Of a stretch of 64,000 nt of DNA, positions 17,326-25,789 are shown piece by piece. Each line of letters starts with the position of its first letter. The stretch's first letter is position 1. The stretch is from positions 496,001 to 560,000 of the forward strand of contig NZ_JAPPUY010000004.1 in the NCBI RefSeq assembly GCF_026712245.1. Reading direction: 5' to 3'. The DNA is from Roseateles hydrophilus (lineage in GTDB: Bacteria > Pseudomonadota > Gammaproteobacteria > Burkholderiales > Burkholderiaceae_C). Made by a program: the position numbers and the translations under genes. The notes under the pieces were generated by a model, which ran no database searches, had not been told where the DNA came from, and saw only the letters and a list, made by a program, of their open reading frames with translations.

Positions 17326-18486
17326 ATGCCCCTCTCTCGACGCCTCGCAACCCAGGGCCTGGCCCTCGGCGCCGCCGGCCTGGCGCTGGCCGGCTGCACC
17401 ACGCCGTTGGCCACACCCACGCCGGCTGGCACACCCGCGCCCGCGGCGGAACCGTCGCTGGATGCGCTGGCCCGCGCCAAGGGCCTGCGCTTCGGCAGCA
17501 CGCTGGGCAGCCTGGGCCGCAGCTCGCGCTTTCACGACCTGGCCTACCGCGAGCTCACGGCCCGCGAGTGCAGCGTGCTCGTGGCCGAGAACGAAACCAA
17601 GTGGCAAGCCCTGCGCCCCGACCCGGGCAAGGCCTACAACTTCGCTGCCGCCGACGAGATGTTCAGCTGGGCGCGCGCCCAGGGCATGGCGCTGCGCGGC
17701 CACACGCTGCTGTGGCTGGAGCCCAAGTGGCTGCCGGCCTGGGTCAATGCGCTGAACTTCGGCGCGACCGATGGCGAGGCCGCCCGGCGCGTGCTGGCCG
17801 AGCATGTGAGCACCACCTGCCGCCATTTCGGCGACAGCATCGAGAGCTGGGATGTCGTCAACGAAGCCATCGCACCCGAGACCGGCGAGCTGCGCCGCAA
17901 TGTGTTCAGCGCGCCCATTGGCGGTGTGGCGCAGATCGACCTGTGTTTCCGCCTCGCGCGCGAACACGCGCCCCGAGCGCAGCTGGTCTACAACGACTAC
18001 ATGAGCTGGGGCGGCGGCAACAACGCCCGCCACCGCAGCGGCGTGTTGAAGCTGCTGACCGAGCTCAAGCGCCTGGGCACGCCGGTGCAGGCGCTGGGCA
18101 TCCAGGGCCACATCGTCGCGCGGCCGCAGGCCAGCGCGGCCGACGTGACCGAGTGGCGCCGCTGGCTGGACGAGGTGCAGGCGCTGGACCTGGACCTGCT
18201 CATCACGGAGTTCGACGTCAACGACAAGGGCCTGCCCGCCGACTTTGCGCAGCGCGATGCCGGCGTGGCCGCCGTGGCGCGCGACTGGCTGGACGTCACG
18301 CTGGCCGCACCGCGGCTGCGCCGCCTGCTGTGCTGGGGGCTGATGGACAAGCACAGCTGGCTGCACGGCTTCGACCCGCGCGACGACACGCTGCCGCAAC
18401 GCCCCCTGCCCTACGACGACGAGCGCCAGCCCAAGCTGCTGCGCACCGCCATCGCGGACGCGCTGCGCGCCACGCCCGCCCGTTGA
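17326..18486 (+). CDS. GH10 endo-beta-1,4-xylanase, lipoprotein
   Basis: 386-residue xylanase that cuts the xylan backbone. The start at 17326 gives a lipoprotein signal with lipobox LALAGC (Cys24), preceded by an Arg pair (LSRRLATQG) that may favour Tat export. An upstream start at 17287 is possible. GH10 motifs are clear: acid/base Glu180 in WDVVNEA, nucleophile Glu295 in LLITEFDVND, and a Trp-rich WGLMDKHSW. The enzyme is probably anchored to the envelope and works beside the GH115-GH8 enzyme encoded divergently. Only one base separates its stop from the dehydratase ATG, so the two are one transcription unit. Confidence 0.95.
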   Translation: MPLSRRLATQGLALGAAGLALAGCTTPLATPTPAGTPAPAAEPSLDALARAKGLRFGSTLGSLGRSSRFHDLAYRELTARECSVLVAENETKWQALRPDPGKAYNFAAADEMFSWARAQGMALRGHTLLWLEPKWLPAWVNALNFGATDGEAARRVLAEHVSTTCRHFGDSIESWDVVNEAIAPETGELRRNVFSAPIGGVAQIDLCFRLAREHAPRAQLVYNDYMSWGGGNNARHRSGVLKLLTELKRLGTPVQALGIQGHIVARPQASAADVTEWRRWLDEVQALDLDLLITEFDVNDKGLPADFAQRDAGVAAVARDWLDVTLAAPRLRRLLCWGLMDKHSWLHGFDPRDDTLPQRPLPYDDERQPKLLRTAIADALRATPAR

Positions 18487-18487
18487 C

Positions 18488-20215
18488 ATGAGCAAGCACC
18501 CCGAGGGTTTGCGCAGCGCGCGCTGGTTCGCCAAGGACGACTTCCGCAGCTTCGGCCACCGCAGCCGCGTGCTGCAGATGGGCTATTCGCCCGAAGACTT
18601 CATCGGCAAGCCGGTGATTGCCATCGTCAACACCTGGAGCGATGCCAACCAGTGCCACACCCACTTCAAGCAGCGCGTGGAGGACGTCAAGCGCGGCATC
18701 CTGCAGATGGGCGGCTGGCCGCTGGAATTGCCAGCGATCTCGCTGAGCGAGAGCATGGTCAAGCCCACCTCCATGCTCTACCGCAACTTCCTCGCGATGG
18801 AGACCGAGGAGCTGCTGCGCAGCCACCCGGTCGACGGCGCGGTGCTGATGGGCGGCTGCGACAAGACCACGCCCGGCCTCTTGATGGGCGCCATCAGCAT
18901 GGGCCTGCCGCTGATCTACCTGCCCGCCGGCCCCATGCTGCGCGGCAACTGGCGCGGCCAGGTGCTGGGCTCGGGGTCGGATGCCTTCAAGTACTGGGAC
19001 GAGCGCCGCGCCGGGCGGCTGAGCGACCAGGCCTGGGCCGAGATGGAAGCTGGCATCGCCCGCAGCCACGGCACCTGCATGACCATGGGCACGGCCGCCA
19101 CCATGATGGGCATCGCCGAGGCGCTGGGCGTCACGCTGCCGGGTGCGTCCAGCATTCCCGCGCCTGACGCCAACCACATCCGCATGTCCGCCGACTGCGG
19201 CCGCCGCATCGTGCAGATGGTGTGGGACGACCTGACGCCGGCCAAGCTGCTCAGCCAGGGCAGCTTCCAGAACGCCATCGCCGTCGCGATGGCCATGGGC
19301 TGCAGCACCAACGCCATCATTCACCTGGTCGCCATCAGCCGCCGCGCGGGTCTGCCCGTCACGCTCGACGACTTCGACGCCGCCAGCCGCCACATCGGCG
19401 TCATCGCCAACATCCGACCCAGCGGCGACCGCTACCTGATGGAAGACTTCTTCTACGCGGGCGGCCTGCCGGCGATGATGAACGTCATGCGCGACAAACT
19501 GGACCTCAGCGCGCTGACCGTCAACGGCAAGACCGTGGCCGAGAACATCACCGGCGCCGAGGTGTTCAACGACGACGTCATCCGCCCGCTGGACAAACCC
19601 ATCTACGCCGAAGGGGCGCTGGCCGTGCTGCGCGGCAACCTCGCGCCCGATGGCGTCGTCATCAAGCCCAGCGCGGTCGCGCCGCACCTGCTGCAGCACA
19701 CCGGCCGCGCGCTGGTGTTCGATGACTACCCGAGCCTGAAGGCAGCTGTGGACGACCCGGACCTGGACGTCACCGGCGACGACATCCTGGTCTTGCGCAA
19801 CGCAGGACCGAAGGGCGCCGGCATGCCCGAGTGGGGCATGCTGCCCATCCCGACCAAGCTGTTGAAGCAGGGCGTGACCGACATGCTGCGCCTGTCCGAC
19901 GCACGCATGAGCGGCACCAGCTACGGCGGCTGCCTGCTGCACTGCAGTCCCGAGGCCTTCGTTGGCGGGCCACTGGCGCTGGTGAAGACGGGCGACCGCA
20001 TCACCGTCGACGTGCCCGGACGCACGATCCATCTCGACGTCAGCGACGAAGAACTGGCCGCGCGCCGTGCCGCCTGGACGCCGCCGCCCGCGCGCTATGA
20101 GCGCGGCTACGGCTGGATGTTCGGCCGCCACATCCTGCAGGCCCACGAGGGCTGCGACTTCGACTTCCTCGAAACCCAGTTCGGCGCGCCCGTGCCTGAA
20201 CCCGTCATCTACTGA
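18488..20215 (+). CDS. IlvD/Edd-family aldonate dehydratase (L-arabinonate/D-xylonate type)
   Basis: 575-residue iron-sulfur dehydratase. Three conserved cysteines that would hold the [2Fe-2S] cluster are visible: Cys56 (NTWSDANQCHTHF), Cys124 (MGGCDKTTPG) and Cys197 (HGTCMTMGTAATM). This pattern fits the pentonate and hexonate dehydratases, which turn aldonates into 2-keto-3-deoxy acids. Whether the substrate is D-xylonate, L-arabinonate or another aldonate cannot be read from sequence. Direct linkage to a xylanase favours xylan-derived pentonates. The rraA-like gene starts 2 bases after its stop. Confidence 0.88.
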   Translation: MSKHPEGLRSARWFAKDDFRSFGHRSRVLQMGYSPEDFIGKPVIAIVNTWSDANQCHTHFKQRVEDVKRGILQMGGWPLELPAISLSESMVKPTSMLYRNFLAMETEELLRSHPVDGAVLMGGCDKTTPGLLMGAISMGLPLIYLPAGPMLRGNWRGQVLGSGSDAFKYWDERRAGRLSDQAWAEMEAGIARSHGTCMTMGTAATMMGIAEALGVTLPGASSIPAPDANHIRMSADCGRRIVQMVWDDLTPAKLLSQGSFQNAIAVAMAMGCSTNAIIHLVAISRRAGLPVTLDDFDAASRHIGVIANIRPSGDRYLMEDFFYAGGLPAMMNVMRDKLDLSALTVNGKTVAENITGAEVFNDDVIRPLDKPIYAEGALAVLRGNLAPDGVVIKPSAVAPHLLQHTGRALVFDDYPSLKAAVDDPDLDVTGDDILVLRNAGPKGAGMPEWGMLPIPTKLLKQGVTDMLRLSDARMSGTSYGGCLLHCSPEAFVGGPLALVKTGDRITVDVPGRTIHLDVSDEELAARRAAWTPPPARYERGYGWMFGRHILQAHEGCDFDFLETQFGAPVPEPVIY

Positions 20216-20217
20216 AC

Positions 20218-20928
20218 ATGAACCCCGACACCCGCAAGAAGCTGATGGGCGTCAGCACCGCCACGCTGTGCACCGCGCTGTTCAAGCGGGGCCTGAAGCA
20301 CCAGTTCATCCAGGGCGTGCTGCCGCTGAACCCCGGCCTGCCCACCATGGTGGGCCCGGCCTACACGCTGCGCTACATCCCGGCGCGCGAGGACCTGAAC
20401 GGCATCGAGGTCTTCAAGGACCGCAGCCACCCGCAGCGCGTCGCCGTCGAGCAATGTCCGCCCGGCGCCGTGCTCGTCATCGACAGCCGCAAGGACGCAC
20501 GCGCCGCGTCGGCCGGCGGCATCCTCGTCGCGCGGCTGATGGTGCGCGGCGTGGCCGGCGTCGTCACCGACGGCGGCTTTCGCGACAGCCCCGACATCGC
20601 CAAGTACACGATGCCGGCATACCACGCGCGCCCCAGCGCCCCCACCAACCTGACGCTGCACCAGGCCATCGCCCTCAACGAGCCCATCGGCTGCGGCGAC
20701 GCGCCGGTGTTCCCGGGCGACGTCATCGTCGGTGATGCCGAAGGCGTCATCGTCATCCCCGCCCACCTGGCCGACGAGATCGCCGACGAGGCGGTCGAGA
20801 TGACGGTGTTCGAGGACTTCGTGCAACAGCAGGTGCTGGCCGGGCGCAGCGTGCTGGGGCTGTACCCGCCCACCGACGCCGAGGTCGCCGACCAGTTCGC
20901 CGCCTGGCGCGCCGAACAGGGCCGCTGA
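20218..20928 (+). CDS. RraA-like family protein, function unassigned
   Basis: 236 residues with the RraA/HMG-aldolase fold signature (GVAGVVTDGGFRDSPDI, then GDAPVFPGDVIVGDAEGVIVIP). The Arg-Asp pair of the family is present. The acidic residue expected 21 positions before that Arg in true class II HMG/CHA aldolases (D-X20-R-D pattern) is Gly here, in AGGILVARL. Automated names such as ribonuclease E regulator are probably misleading. It lies between an aldonate dehydratase and a ROK regulator, overlapping the latter by one base, which points to keto-acid catabolism. The reaction is unknown. Confidence 0.82.
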   Translation: MNPDTRKKLMGVSTATLCTALFKRGLKHQFIQGVLPLNPGLPTMVGPAYTLRYIPAREDLNGIEVFKDRSHPQRVAVEQCPPGAVLVIDSRKDARAASAGGILVARLMVRGVAGVVTDGGFRDSPDIAKYTMPAYHARPSAPTNLTLHQAIALNEPIGCGDAPVFPGDVIVGDAEGVIVIPAHLADEIADEAVEMTVFEDFVQQQVLAGRSVLGLYPPTDAEVADQFAAWRAEQGR

Positions 20929-22064
20929 TGCTGATGAACACCGCCAGCGCCACCGGCCAGGCCCAGCTCAAGCATGGCAACCGCATGGCCATCATCCGCC
21001 AGCTGCGGGTACAGCCCGGCCAGTCGCGCGTGGAGCTGGCGCAGGCGCTGGACCTGACCAAGTCCACCGTCAGCGCGCTGACGCGCGAACTCATTGACGA
21101 AGGCTGGCTGCTGGAGCGCGAGGTGCTCGTCACCGGCGACATCGGGCGCCGCCCCACACCACTGTTCATCGACCCCACACGGCTGCTGCTGCTGGGCACG
21201 CAGGTCGGCATCGGCCATGTGCGCGTGGTGCTGACCTCGCTGACCGGCGAGGTGCTGGCCGCGCAGAACGCGCAGTACGACACCGGCCAGGACGTTGAGG
21301 CCTGCATCCAGCTGCTGAAACGCACGCTGCTGGCCACCACCCGCCTGTGCCAGACGACGCAGCGCATCATCGGCATCGGCGTCGGCCTGCCCGGCGGCGT
21401 GGACCAGGCGCGCGACCAGCTCGTCTTCGCCCCGCATGTGAACTGGCATCACGTGCCGTTCGGGGCGCTGCTGCGGCAGGCGCTGCACGGCACGCCGCTG
21501 GCTGGCGTGGCGGTCTTCCTGCAGAACGACGCCGACGTGGCCGCACTCGGCGAGACCGAGTTCAACCCCACGCCGCAGGCCGACCCGCTGCTGCTGGTGC
21601 TGGTGGGCGAAGGCGTGGGCGCCGGCCTCGTCGTCGGCGGGCGCCTGCTGACCGGCGTGCGCGGCCTGGCCGGCGAGGTGGGCCACATGGTGCTGCAGGT
21701 GGACGGCCCCCGCTGCTCCTGCGGCCGGCGCGGCTGCGCCGAGGCGCTGATCGGCAGCCGTGCGCTGCTGCAGCCGGGCAAGACACCCGCACCGGCGGCC
21801 GTGGCCCAGGCCGGCCAGTACCTCGGCGTGCTGCTGCAAAACCTCTCGGCCGCCTACGACCCCGGTTGCATCGTGCTCGGCGGCCCGGCCATGGCGCTGG
21901 GCGACGCGCTGCTGACGCCGGTGCGCGACACGCTGGCCGAATACGCGCAGGCCGCCGGCCTGCCCGAGCCTGCGCTGCGCGTGGCCCGCTTCGGCGCGGA
22001 CGCCATCGCCGTCGGCGCCGCCGCGCTGGCCGGCTACCGGCTCACGCAGCCGACGCTGGCGTAG
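20928..22064 (+). CDS. ROK-family transcriptional regulator (XylR/NagC-like)
   Basis: 378 residues. An N-terminal winged helix (about 18-75; RVELAQALDLTKSTVSALTRELIDEG) is followed by a sugar-kinase-like ROK domain with GIGVGLPGGVD and the zinc motif CSCGRRGCAEA near 263. The ATG overlaps the rraA-like stop by one base (TGATG), showing translational coupling. Such regulators respond to sugars. It is the natural candidate to control the GH10-dehydratase-RraA unit and possibly xylA. The ligand is not determinable here. It converges with the TerB-like gene, with 21 bases between. Confidence 0.92.
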   Translation: MLMNTASATGQAQLKHGNRMAIIRQLRVQPGQSRVELAQALDLTKSTVSALTRELIDEGWLLEREVLVTGDIGRRPTPLFIDPTRLLLLGTQVGIGHVRVVLTSLTGEVLAAQNAQYDTGQDVEACIQLLKRTLLATTRLCQTTQRIIGIGVGLPGGVDQARDQLVFAPHVNWHHVPFGALLRQALHGTPLAGVAVFLQNDADVAALGETEFNPTPQADPLLLVLVGEGVGAGLVVGGRLLTGVRGLAGEVGHMVLQVDGPRCSCGRRGCAEALIGSRALLQPGKTPAPAAVAQAGQYLGVLLQNLSAAYDPGCIVLGGPAMALGDALLTPVRDTLAEYAQAAGLPEPALRVARFGADAIAVGAAALAGYRLTQPTLA

Positions 22065-22085
22065 GGCGCATCACGCCTGGCGCCA

Positions 22086-23093
22086 TCAACCCGAGCGCTT
22101 CTTGATCCGCTCGATGCCGGCCTTGGCCAGGTCCAGCGTGCGCTTGGCGGCGCCCTCGACCTGATCTGCCGAGGGCAGCTTCTCCTGCGCCCAGGCGGCA
22201 GCCTTCTGCACGCCCTGCTCGACCTGGCTCGCAGCCATGCTGGTCGCCGCCTGCAACTGTTCTGGCGTGGGCAGGCGCGCGCGTGTCCAGTCGGCCGCAT
22301 CCTTGGCCGACGTGCCCAGTTGCTCGACCGCCTGGCCAGCACCCGACCTCGCCGTGGCCCAGGCCTTGGCGAGCGGGCCATCCGGCTCCTCGAGCAACAG
22401 GGCCAAGCTGGCGGCCAGCGCGGCCTCCTCGGCGCTCGTCAGCGGGCCACCCGCCTCCAGCAGCCGGCGCAGGAACTGGCCGACATCGGTGGCGATGGCC
22501 CGGTGGTTGCAGTCGGGGTTGGCATGCAGGAAGGCGGACAGCTCGGCCGCCATCTCGTCCACCGAGCCCTGCATGACGCCGGGCTCGATGCGCTCGATGG
22601 CGCGCGCCACGAAGCCGGCATCCAGGCCCCAGTCGTCCACCAGGTGCGCGGCCAGCGCGGCGCGCTCGGCCGGCTCGATGGCCCCGTCCACCGCCGCCAG
22701 TCGCAGCGCCAGCGGCGCGATGAGGTCGAACAGCGCCAGGCCCAGCGTGTCCAGCGGCGTGTTCAGGAACTTCGGGATCTCGATGACACGCTCGCCCTTG
22801 GTGTTGCCCAGCCAGCGGTACAGGCCGTAGCAGGCACCGCCCGACGCCAGCGCGGCGATGGCGACCCAGCCCACCGGCGTGGCGGCTGCGCCCAGCCCCA
22901 TCGCGGCCGCCTTGGCCAAGGCGGCGCCGCCGCCAGCGGCACCCAGCACGTCCCAGATCTCGCGGGTGCGGTTGATCATGCGCAGCGACTTGTAGGCGTT
23001 CTCGCCGATGGCGAGCTTGGCCTTGAAGCGCAGGGGCTCGGCGACGACTTGGGTCACGCCGTCGAACACGACGACCGGGTTGTCCTGCTTCAC
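22086..23093 (-). CDS. TerB-like domain protein with Gly-rich membrane segment
   Basis: 335 residues from a GTG start at 23093, chosen because GGAGG lies just upstream; the longer open frame to 23363 is antisense to garD. A probable membrane hairpin (about 50-95, rich in Gly and Ala) precedes a TerB-like alpha-helical region (LAAVDGAIEPAERAALAAHL near 125-145). The C-terminal tail is amphipathic, with repeated AASQVEQGVQKAAAWAQEKL-like stretches. It follows garD by 41 bases on the same strand, though nothing links it chemically to sugar acids. Function unknown; possibly envelope or stress related. Confidence 0.75.
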   Translation of the reverse strand: MKQDNPVVVFDGVTQVVAEPLRFKAKLAIGENAYKSLRMINRTREIWDVLGAAGGGAALAKAAAMGLGAAATPVGWVAIAALASGGACYGLYRWLGNTKGERVIEIPKFLNTPLDTLGLALFDLIAPLALRLAAVDGAIEPAERAALAAHLVDDWGLDAGFVARAIERIEPGVMQGSVDEMAAELSAFLHANPDCNHRAIATDVGQFLRRLLEAGGPLTSAEEAALAASLALLLEEPDGPLAKAWATARSGAGQAVEQLGTSAKDAADWTRARLPTPEQLQAATSMAASQVEQGVQKAAAWAQEKLPSADQVEGAAKRTLDLAKAGIERIKKRSG

Positions 23094-23134
23094 TCGCGAC
23101 CTCCGTGTGATGGAGGCGCCAGCATAGATCGTGA

Positions 23135-24718
23135 TCAGGTCACCGGCGCCGGATTGAACAGCACCAGCGCGTTGTGCAGCTTCCAGTGCTCGGCCCAGGT
23201 CTTCTTGCGGCCCGAGGCCACATCGAGCAGGAACTGGAACATGGCCCAGCCGGTTTCCTCGATCGTCGCTTCGCCATCGGCGATGCGGCCGGCGTTGATG
23301 TCCATCAGGTCGTGCCAGCGGCGTGCCAGGTCGCTGCGCGTGGCGACCTTGACGACCGGGCATTCGGCCAGGCCGTAGGGCGTGCCGCGGCCGGTGGTGA
23401 AGATGTGCAGGTTCATGCCGGCGGCCAGCTGCAGCGTACCGCAGATGAAGTCGCTCGCCGGCGTGGCGGCGTAGACCAGGCCGCGCTGGTCACGGCGCAG
23501 CTTCTCGCCGGGCGACAGCACATGGCTGATGGCCGAGCTGCCGCTCTTGATGATGGAGCCCATGGCCTTCTCGGCGATGTTGGAGAGGCCGCCGGCCTTG
23601 TTGCCAGGCGTGGTGTTGGCGGCGCGGTCGACACGGCCGCGGTCCAGGTAGCGGTCGTACCAGCCGAGCTCGCGGATGATGGCCTCGGCCACTTCCGCGT
23701 TGGCGGCGCGGCTGGTGAGCTGCTCCACGGCGTCACGCACCTCGGTGTTCTCGCTGAACATGACGGTGGCACCGGCCCGCACCAGCAGGTCCGCGCAAAA
23801 GCCCACGGCCGGGTTGGCCGTCACGCCGGAGAAGGCGTCGCTGCCACCGCACTGCACGCCGACGATGAGCTCACTCGCCGGCACGGTCTCGCGGCGGCGC
23901 GCGTTCAGGCGTTCGAGGTGCGGCTTCGCGGTCTGCAGGATGTCATCCAGCATGGACATGAAGCCGACGTGCGCATCGTCCTGCAGGCAGACCGTCTCGG
24001 GGCCGGCGTCGGCGCCGCGCTCGTCGGTGATGGGGAAGGAGCCCGGCGGCAGCAGGCGCGCGGGCTGCAGCTTCTCGCAGCCCAGGCTCACCACCATGAC
24101 CTCGCCGCCGAAGTTGGGGTTCAGCGAGATGTTCTTCAGCGTGCGGATGGGGATGATGGCGTCCGGCGCGTCGATGGCCACGCCGCAGCCGTAGCTGTGC
24201 TCCAGGCCGATGACGTCGTCGACGTTGGGATACAGCGGCAGCAGCTCGGCCTTGATGCGCGCCACGGCCTGCGCGACGACGCCGGCCACGCACTGCACGG
24301 TGGTGGTGATGGCCAGGATGTTGCGCGTGCCCACCGAGCCGTCGGCATTGCGGTAGCCCTCGAAGGTGTAGCCGTCCAGCGGCGCGTGCACGGGCGGCGT
24401 GACCGTCGCCAGGGGCAGGCCCTCCAGCGCGCGGGCCGAAGGCATCTGCAGCAGGCGCTCGTGCACCCAGCTGCCGGCGGGGATGGCCTTGAGCGCGTAG
24501 CCGATGGGCACGCCGTAGCGCAGCACCACGTCGCCTTCGGCGAAGTCCGTCAGCGCGACCTTGTGGCCTTGCGGCACCTTGTCCCGCAGCACCAGGCCGG
24601 CGCCGGGCACCCCGGCCGGCAGCACGGTACCTGCCGGCAGGCCACCGTCGTTGGCGACGATGGCGACGTTGTCCTCGTCGCGCATGCGGATGGTCAGCGG
24701 GGGGTTTACGGCATTCAT
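23135..24718 (-). CDS. garD: Galactarate dehydratase, GarD/UxaA family
   Basis: 527 residues. The N-terminal SAF-like domain (about 1-110) is followed by the UxaA-type catalytic region with [46 protein letters not shown] and [17 protein letters not shown]. The enzyme dehydrates meso-galactarate to 5-dehydro-4-deoxyglucarate, the substrate of KdgD. The start at 24718 (MNAVNPP) is preferred to the longer frame, which would cross the operator at 24756-24784. It diverges from the GntR regulator. Altronate dehydratase is the main alternative, but the neighbours kdgD and gudD favour an aldarate role. Confidence 0.88.
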   Translation of the reverse strand: MNAVNPPLTIRMRDEDNVAIVANDGGLPAGTVLPAGVPGAGLVLRDKVPQGHKVALTDFAEGDVVLRYGVPIGYALKAIPAGSWVHERLLQMPSARALEGLPLATVTPPVHAPLDGYTFEGYRNADGSVGTRNILAITTTVQCVAGVVAQAVARIKAELLPLYPNVDDVIGLEHSYGCGVAIDAPDAIIPIRTLKNISLNPNFGGEVMVVSLGCEKLQPARLLPPGSFPITDERGADAGPETVCLQDDAHVGFMSMLDDILQTAKPHLERLNARRRETVPASELIVGVQCGGSDAFSGVTANPAVGFCADLLVRAGATVMFSENTEVRDAVEQLTSRAANAEVAEAIIRELGWYDRYLDRGRVDRAANTTPGNKAGGLSNIAEKAMGSIIKSGSSAISHVLSPGEKLRRDQRGLVYAATPASDFICGTLQLAAGMNLHIFTTGRGTPYGLAECPVVKVATRSDLARRWHDLMDINAGRIADGEATIEETGWAMFQFLLDVASGRKKTWAEHWKLHNALVLFNPAPVT

Positions 24719-24755
24719 GGCGGGCGTCGCAGTGGCTACAGTGGGAACAGCTTCT

Positions 24756-24784
24756 GTTGTACGTCGTCTAGTTGTCGTACAACT
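24756..24784. promoter_or_regulatory. Palindromic operator for the FadR-type GntR regulator, site 1
   Basis: Two inverted GTTGTACG/CGTACAAC half-sites span 24756-24783. The right part is a perfect 15-base palindrome, AGTTGTCGTACAACT (24770-24784), that fits the TNGTNNNACNA pattern of FadR-subfamily GntR operators. It sits 37 bases before the garD start and 51 bases before the GntR start, so one site could control both divergent genes. The same half-site recurs before kdgD (25736-25759). Confidence 0.75.
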
Positions 24785-24835
24785 CACCTCACTGTAGACG
24801 CCTTGCCTGTTTCAAATCCCCGGGAAAACCCGCGA

Positions 24836-25576
24836 ATGCACGCTTCCACCGCCCGCCGCCGCCCGCGCACGCTGGCCCTTGAACTCGTCGAACGTTTCAG
24901 CGACCGCATCCGCGGCGGGCAGTTGCAGGCCGGCGAGAAGCTGCCCACCGAGGCGGCCATCATGGCGGACTTCGAGGTCAGCCGCACGGTGGTGCGCGAG
25001 GCCCTGTCCAAGCTGCAGGCCGCCGGCCTGGTGGAGACCCGCCACGGCATCGGCACCTTCGTGCTCGGGCCCGGGGACGGGCCGTCGTTCAAGATCACGC
25101 CGGAGCAGTTCGGCACGCTGCAGGACGTCATCGCGGTGCTGGAGCTGCGCATCGGCCTGGAGACCGAGGCTGCCGGCCTGGCCGCGCAGCGCCGCACGCC
25201 GGAGAACCTGGCCTCGCTGCGCCGGGCCTTGGACGCGGTGATCGCGGCCGTCGAGGCCGGGCAGGACTCGGTGGCGGCCGATTTCCAGTTCCACCTGGAG
25301 ATCGCCCGCGCGACGCAGAACAGCCACTTCGCCGACCTGATGACCACGCTGGGCGCGCAGATCATCCCGCGTGCGCGGCTGGAGCCGGCGGCGGAGATGA
25401 GCGCCGAGCGCCAGGCCTACATGCGCCGCGTCAACACCGAGCACGAGAACATCCTGGACGCCATCGCCAGCCAGGACGTCGAATCGGCGCGCGCAGCCAT
25501 GCGCACCCACCTGTCCAACAGCCGCGAACGCCGCCGCCGAGCAACTGAGGCCCCTCGTCCGGTCTCGCCCGGCTGA
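24836..25576 (+). CDS. GntR-family regulator, FadR/FCD subfamily
   Basis: 246 residues. The N-terminal winged helix-turn-helix (about 10-75; LPTEAAIMADFEVSRTVVREALSKL) is followed by an all-helical FCD ligand domain (ELRIGLETEAAG, DFQFHLEIARAT, EHENILDAI). It lies between garD and the kdgD operon and is flanked by matching palindromes, so it is very likely the repressor of the aldarate regulon. The inducer is probably an aldarate or a pathway intermediate. The last eight codons lie inside intergenic repeat A, so the repeat supplies the C-terminus and stop. Confidence 0.92.
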   Translation: MHASTARRRPRTLALELVERFSDRIRGGQLQAGEKLPTEAAIMADFEVSRTVVREALSKLQAAGLVETRHGIGTFVLGPGDGPSFKITPEQFGTLQDVIAVLELRIGLETEAAGLAAQRRTPENLASLRRALDAVIAAVEAGQDSVAADFQFHLEIARATQNSHFADLMTTLGAQIIPRARLEPAAEMSAERQAYMRRVNTEHENILDAIASQDVESARAAMRTHLSNSRERRRRATEAPRPVSPG

Positions 25577-25692
25577 ACGCTGGCGAGCCCAGCCGGTCCC
25601 CCGAGGGGACGGCGCTGCTTGCGGCGTTGAGCCGCAAGCACATCGCCCAAAGCGGGCCGGCTTGGGGCGGCCCGGCGCTCGGCCCGCAAAGC
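25551..25692 (+). repeat. Structured intergenic repeat, family A, copy 2
   Basis: Second copy of the element found after xylA, same orientation, about 142 bases. It shares the opening CCCCTCG, the GGTCCCCCGAGGGG segment, the CTTGCGGC / GCCGCAAG hairpin (loop GTTGA here, ATTGG in copy 1) and the closing GGGCCGGCTTGGGGCGGCCC arm. Its first 26 bases are coding, forming the end of the GntR gene. It ends 44 bases before operator site 2. Confidence 0.75.
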
Positions 25693-25735
25693 AAAACGAA
25701 GTGCGGGTTTCCTCCAATCCGTGTGGATTTGATTC

Positions 25736-25759
25736 AAGTTGTACGATGACCTACAACTT
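25736..25759. promoter_or_regulatory. Operator for the GntR regulator, site 2, before kdgD
   Basis: Inverted repeat AAGTTGTA / TACAACTT with an 8-base centre, sharing the GTTGTACG half-site with the operator between garD and the GntR gene. It ends 30 bases upstream of the kdgD start, a normal place for repression of the kdgD-bug-gudD-KGSADH operon. The half-site spacing (20 bases across GTTGTA...TACAAC) differs from site 1, so the exact protein footprint is uncertain. Confidence 0.7.
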
Positions 25760-25789
25760 ATTCGTCATCACTTCCACGGAGACCCGCCC

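Noticed and set aside
18296-20146. A 616-codon minus-strand frame opposite the aldonate dehydratase
   Set aside because: Antisense shadow; the dehydratase has all three cluster cysteines and operon context.
23094-23363. N-terminal extension of the TerB-like protein
   Set aside because: It would overlap the end of garD in antisense fashion and is Arg-rich. A GTG with GGAGG fits at 23093.
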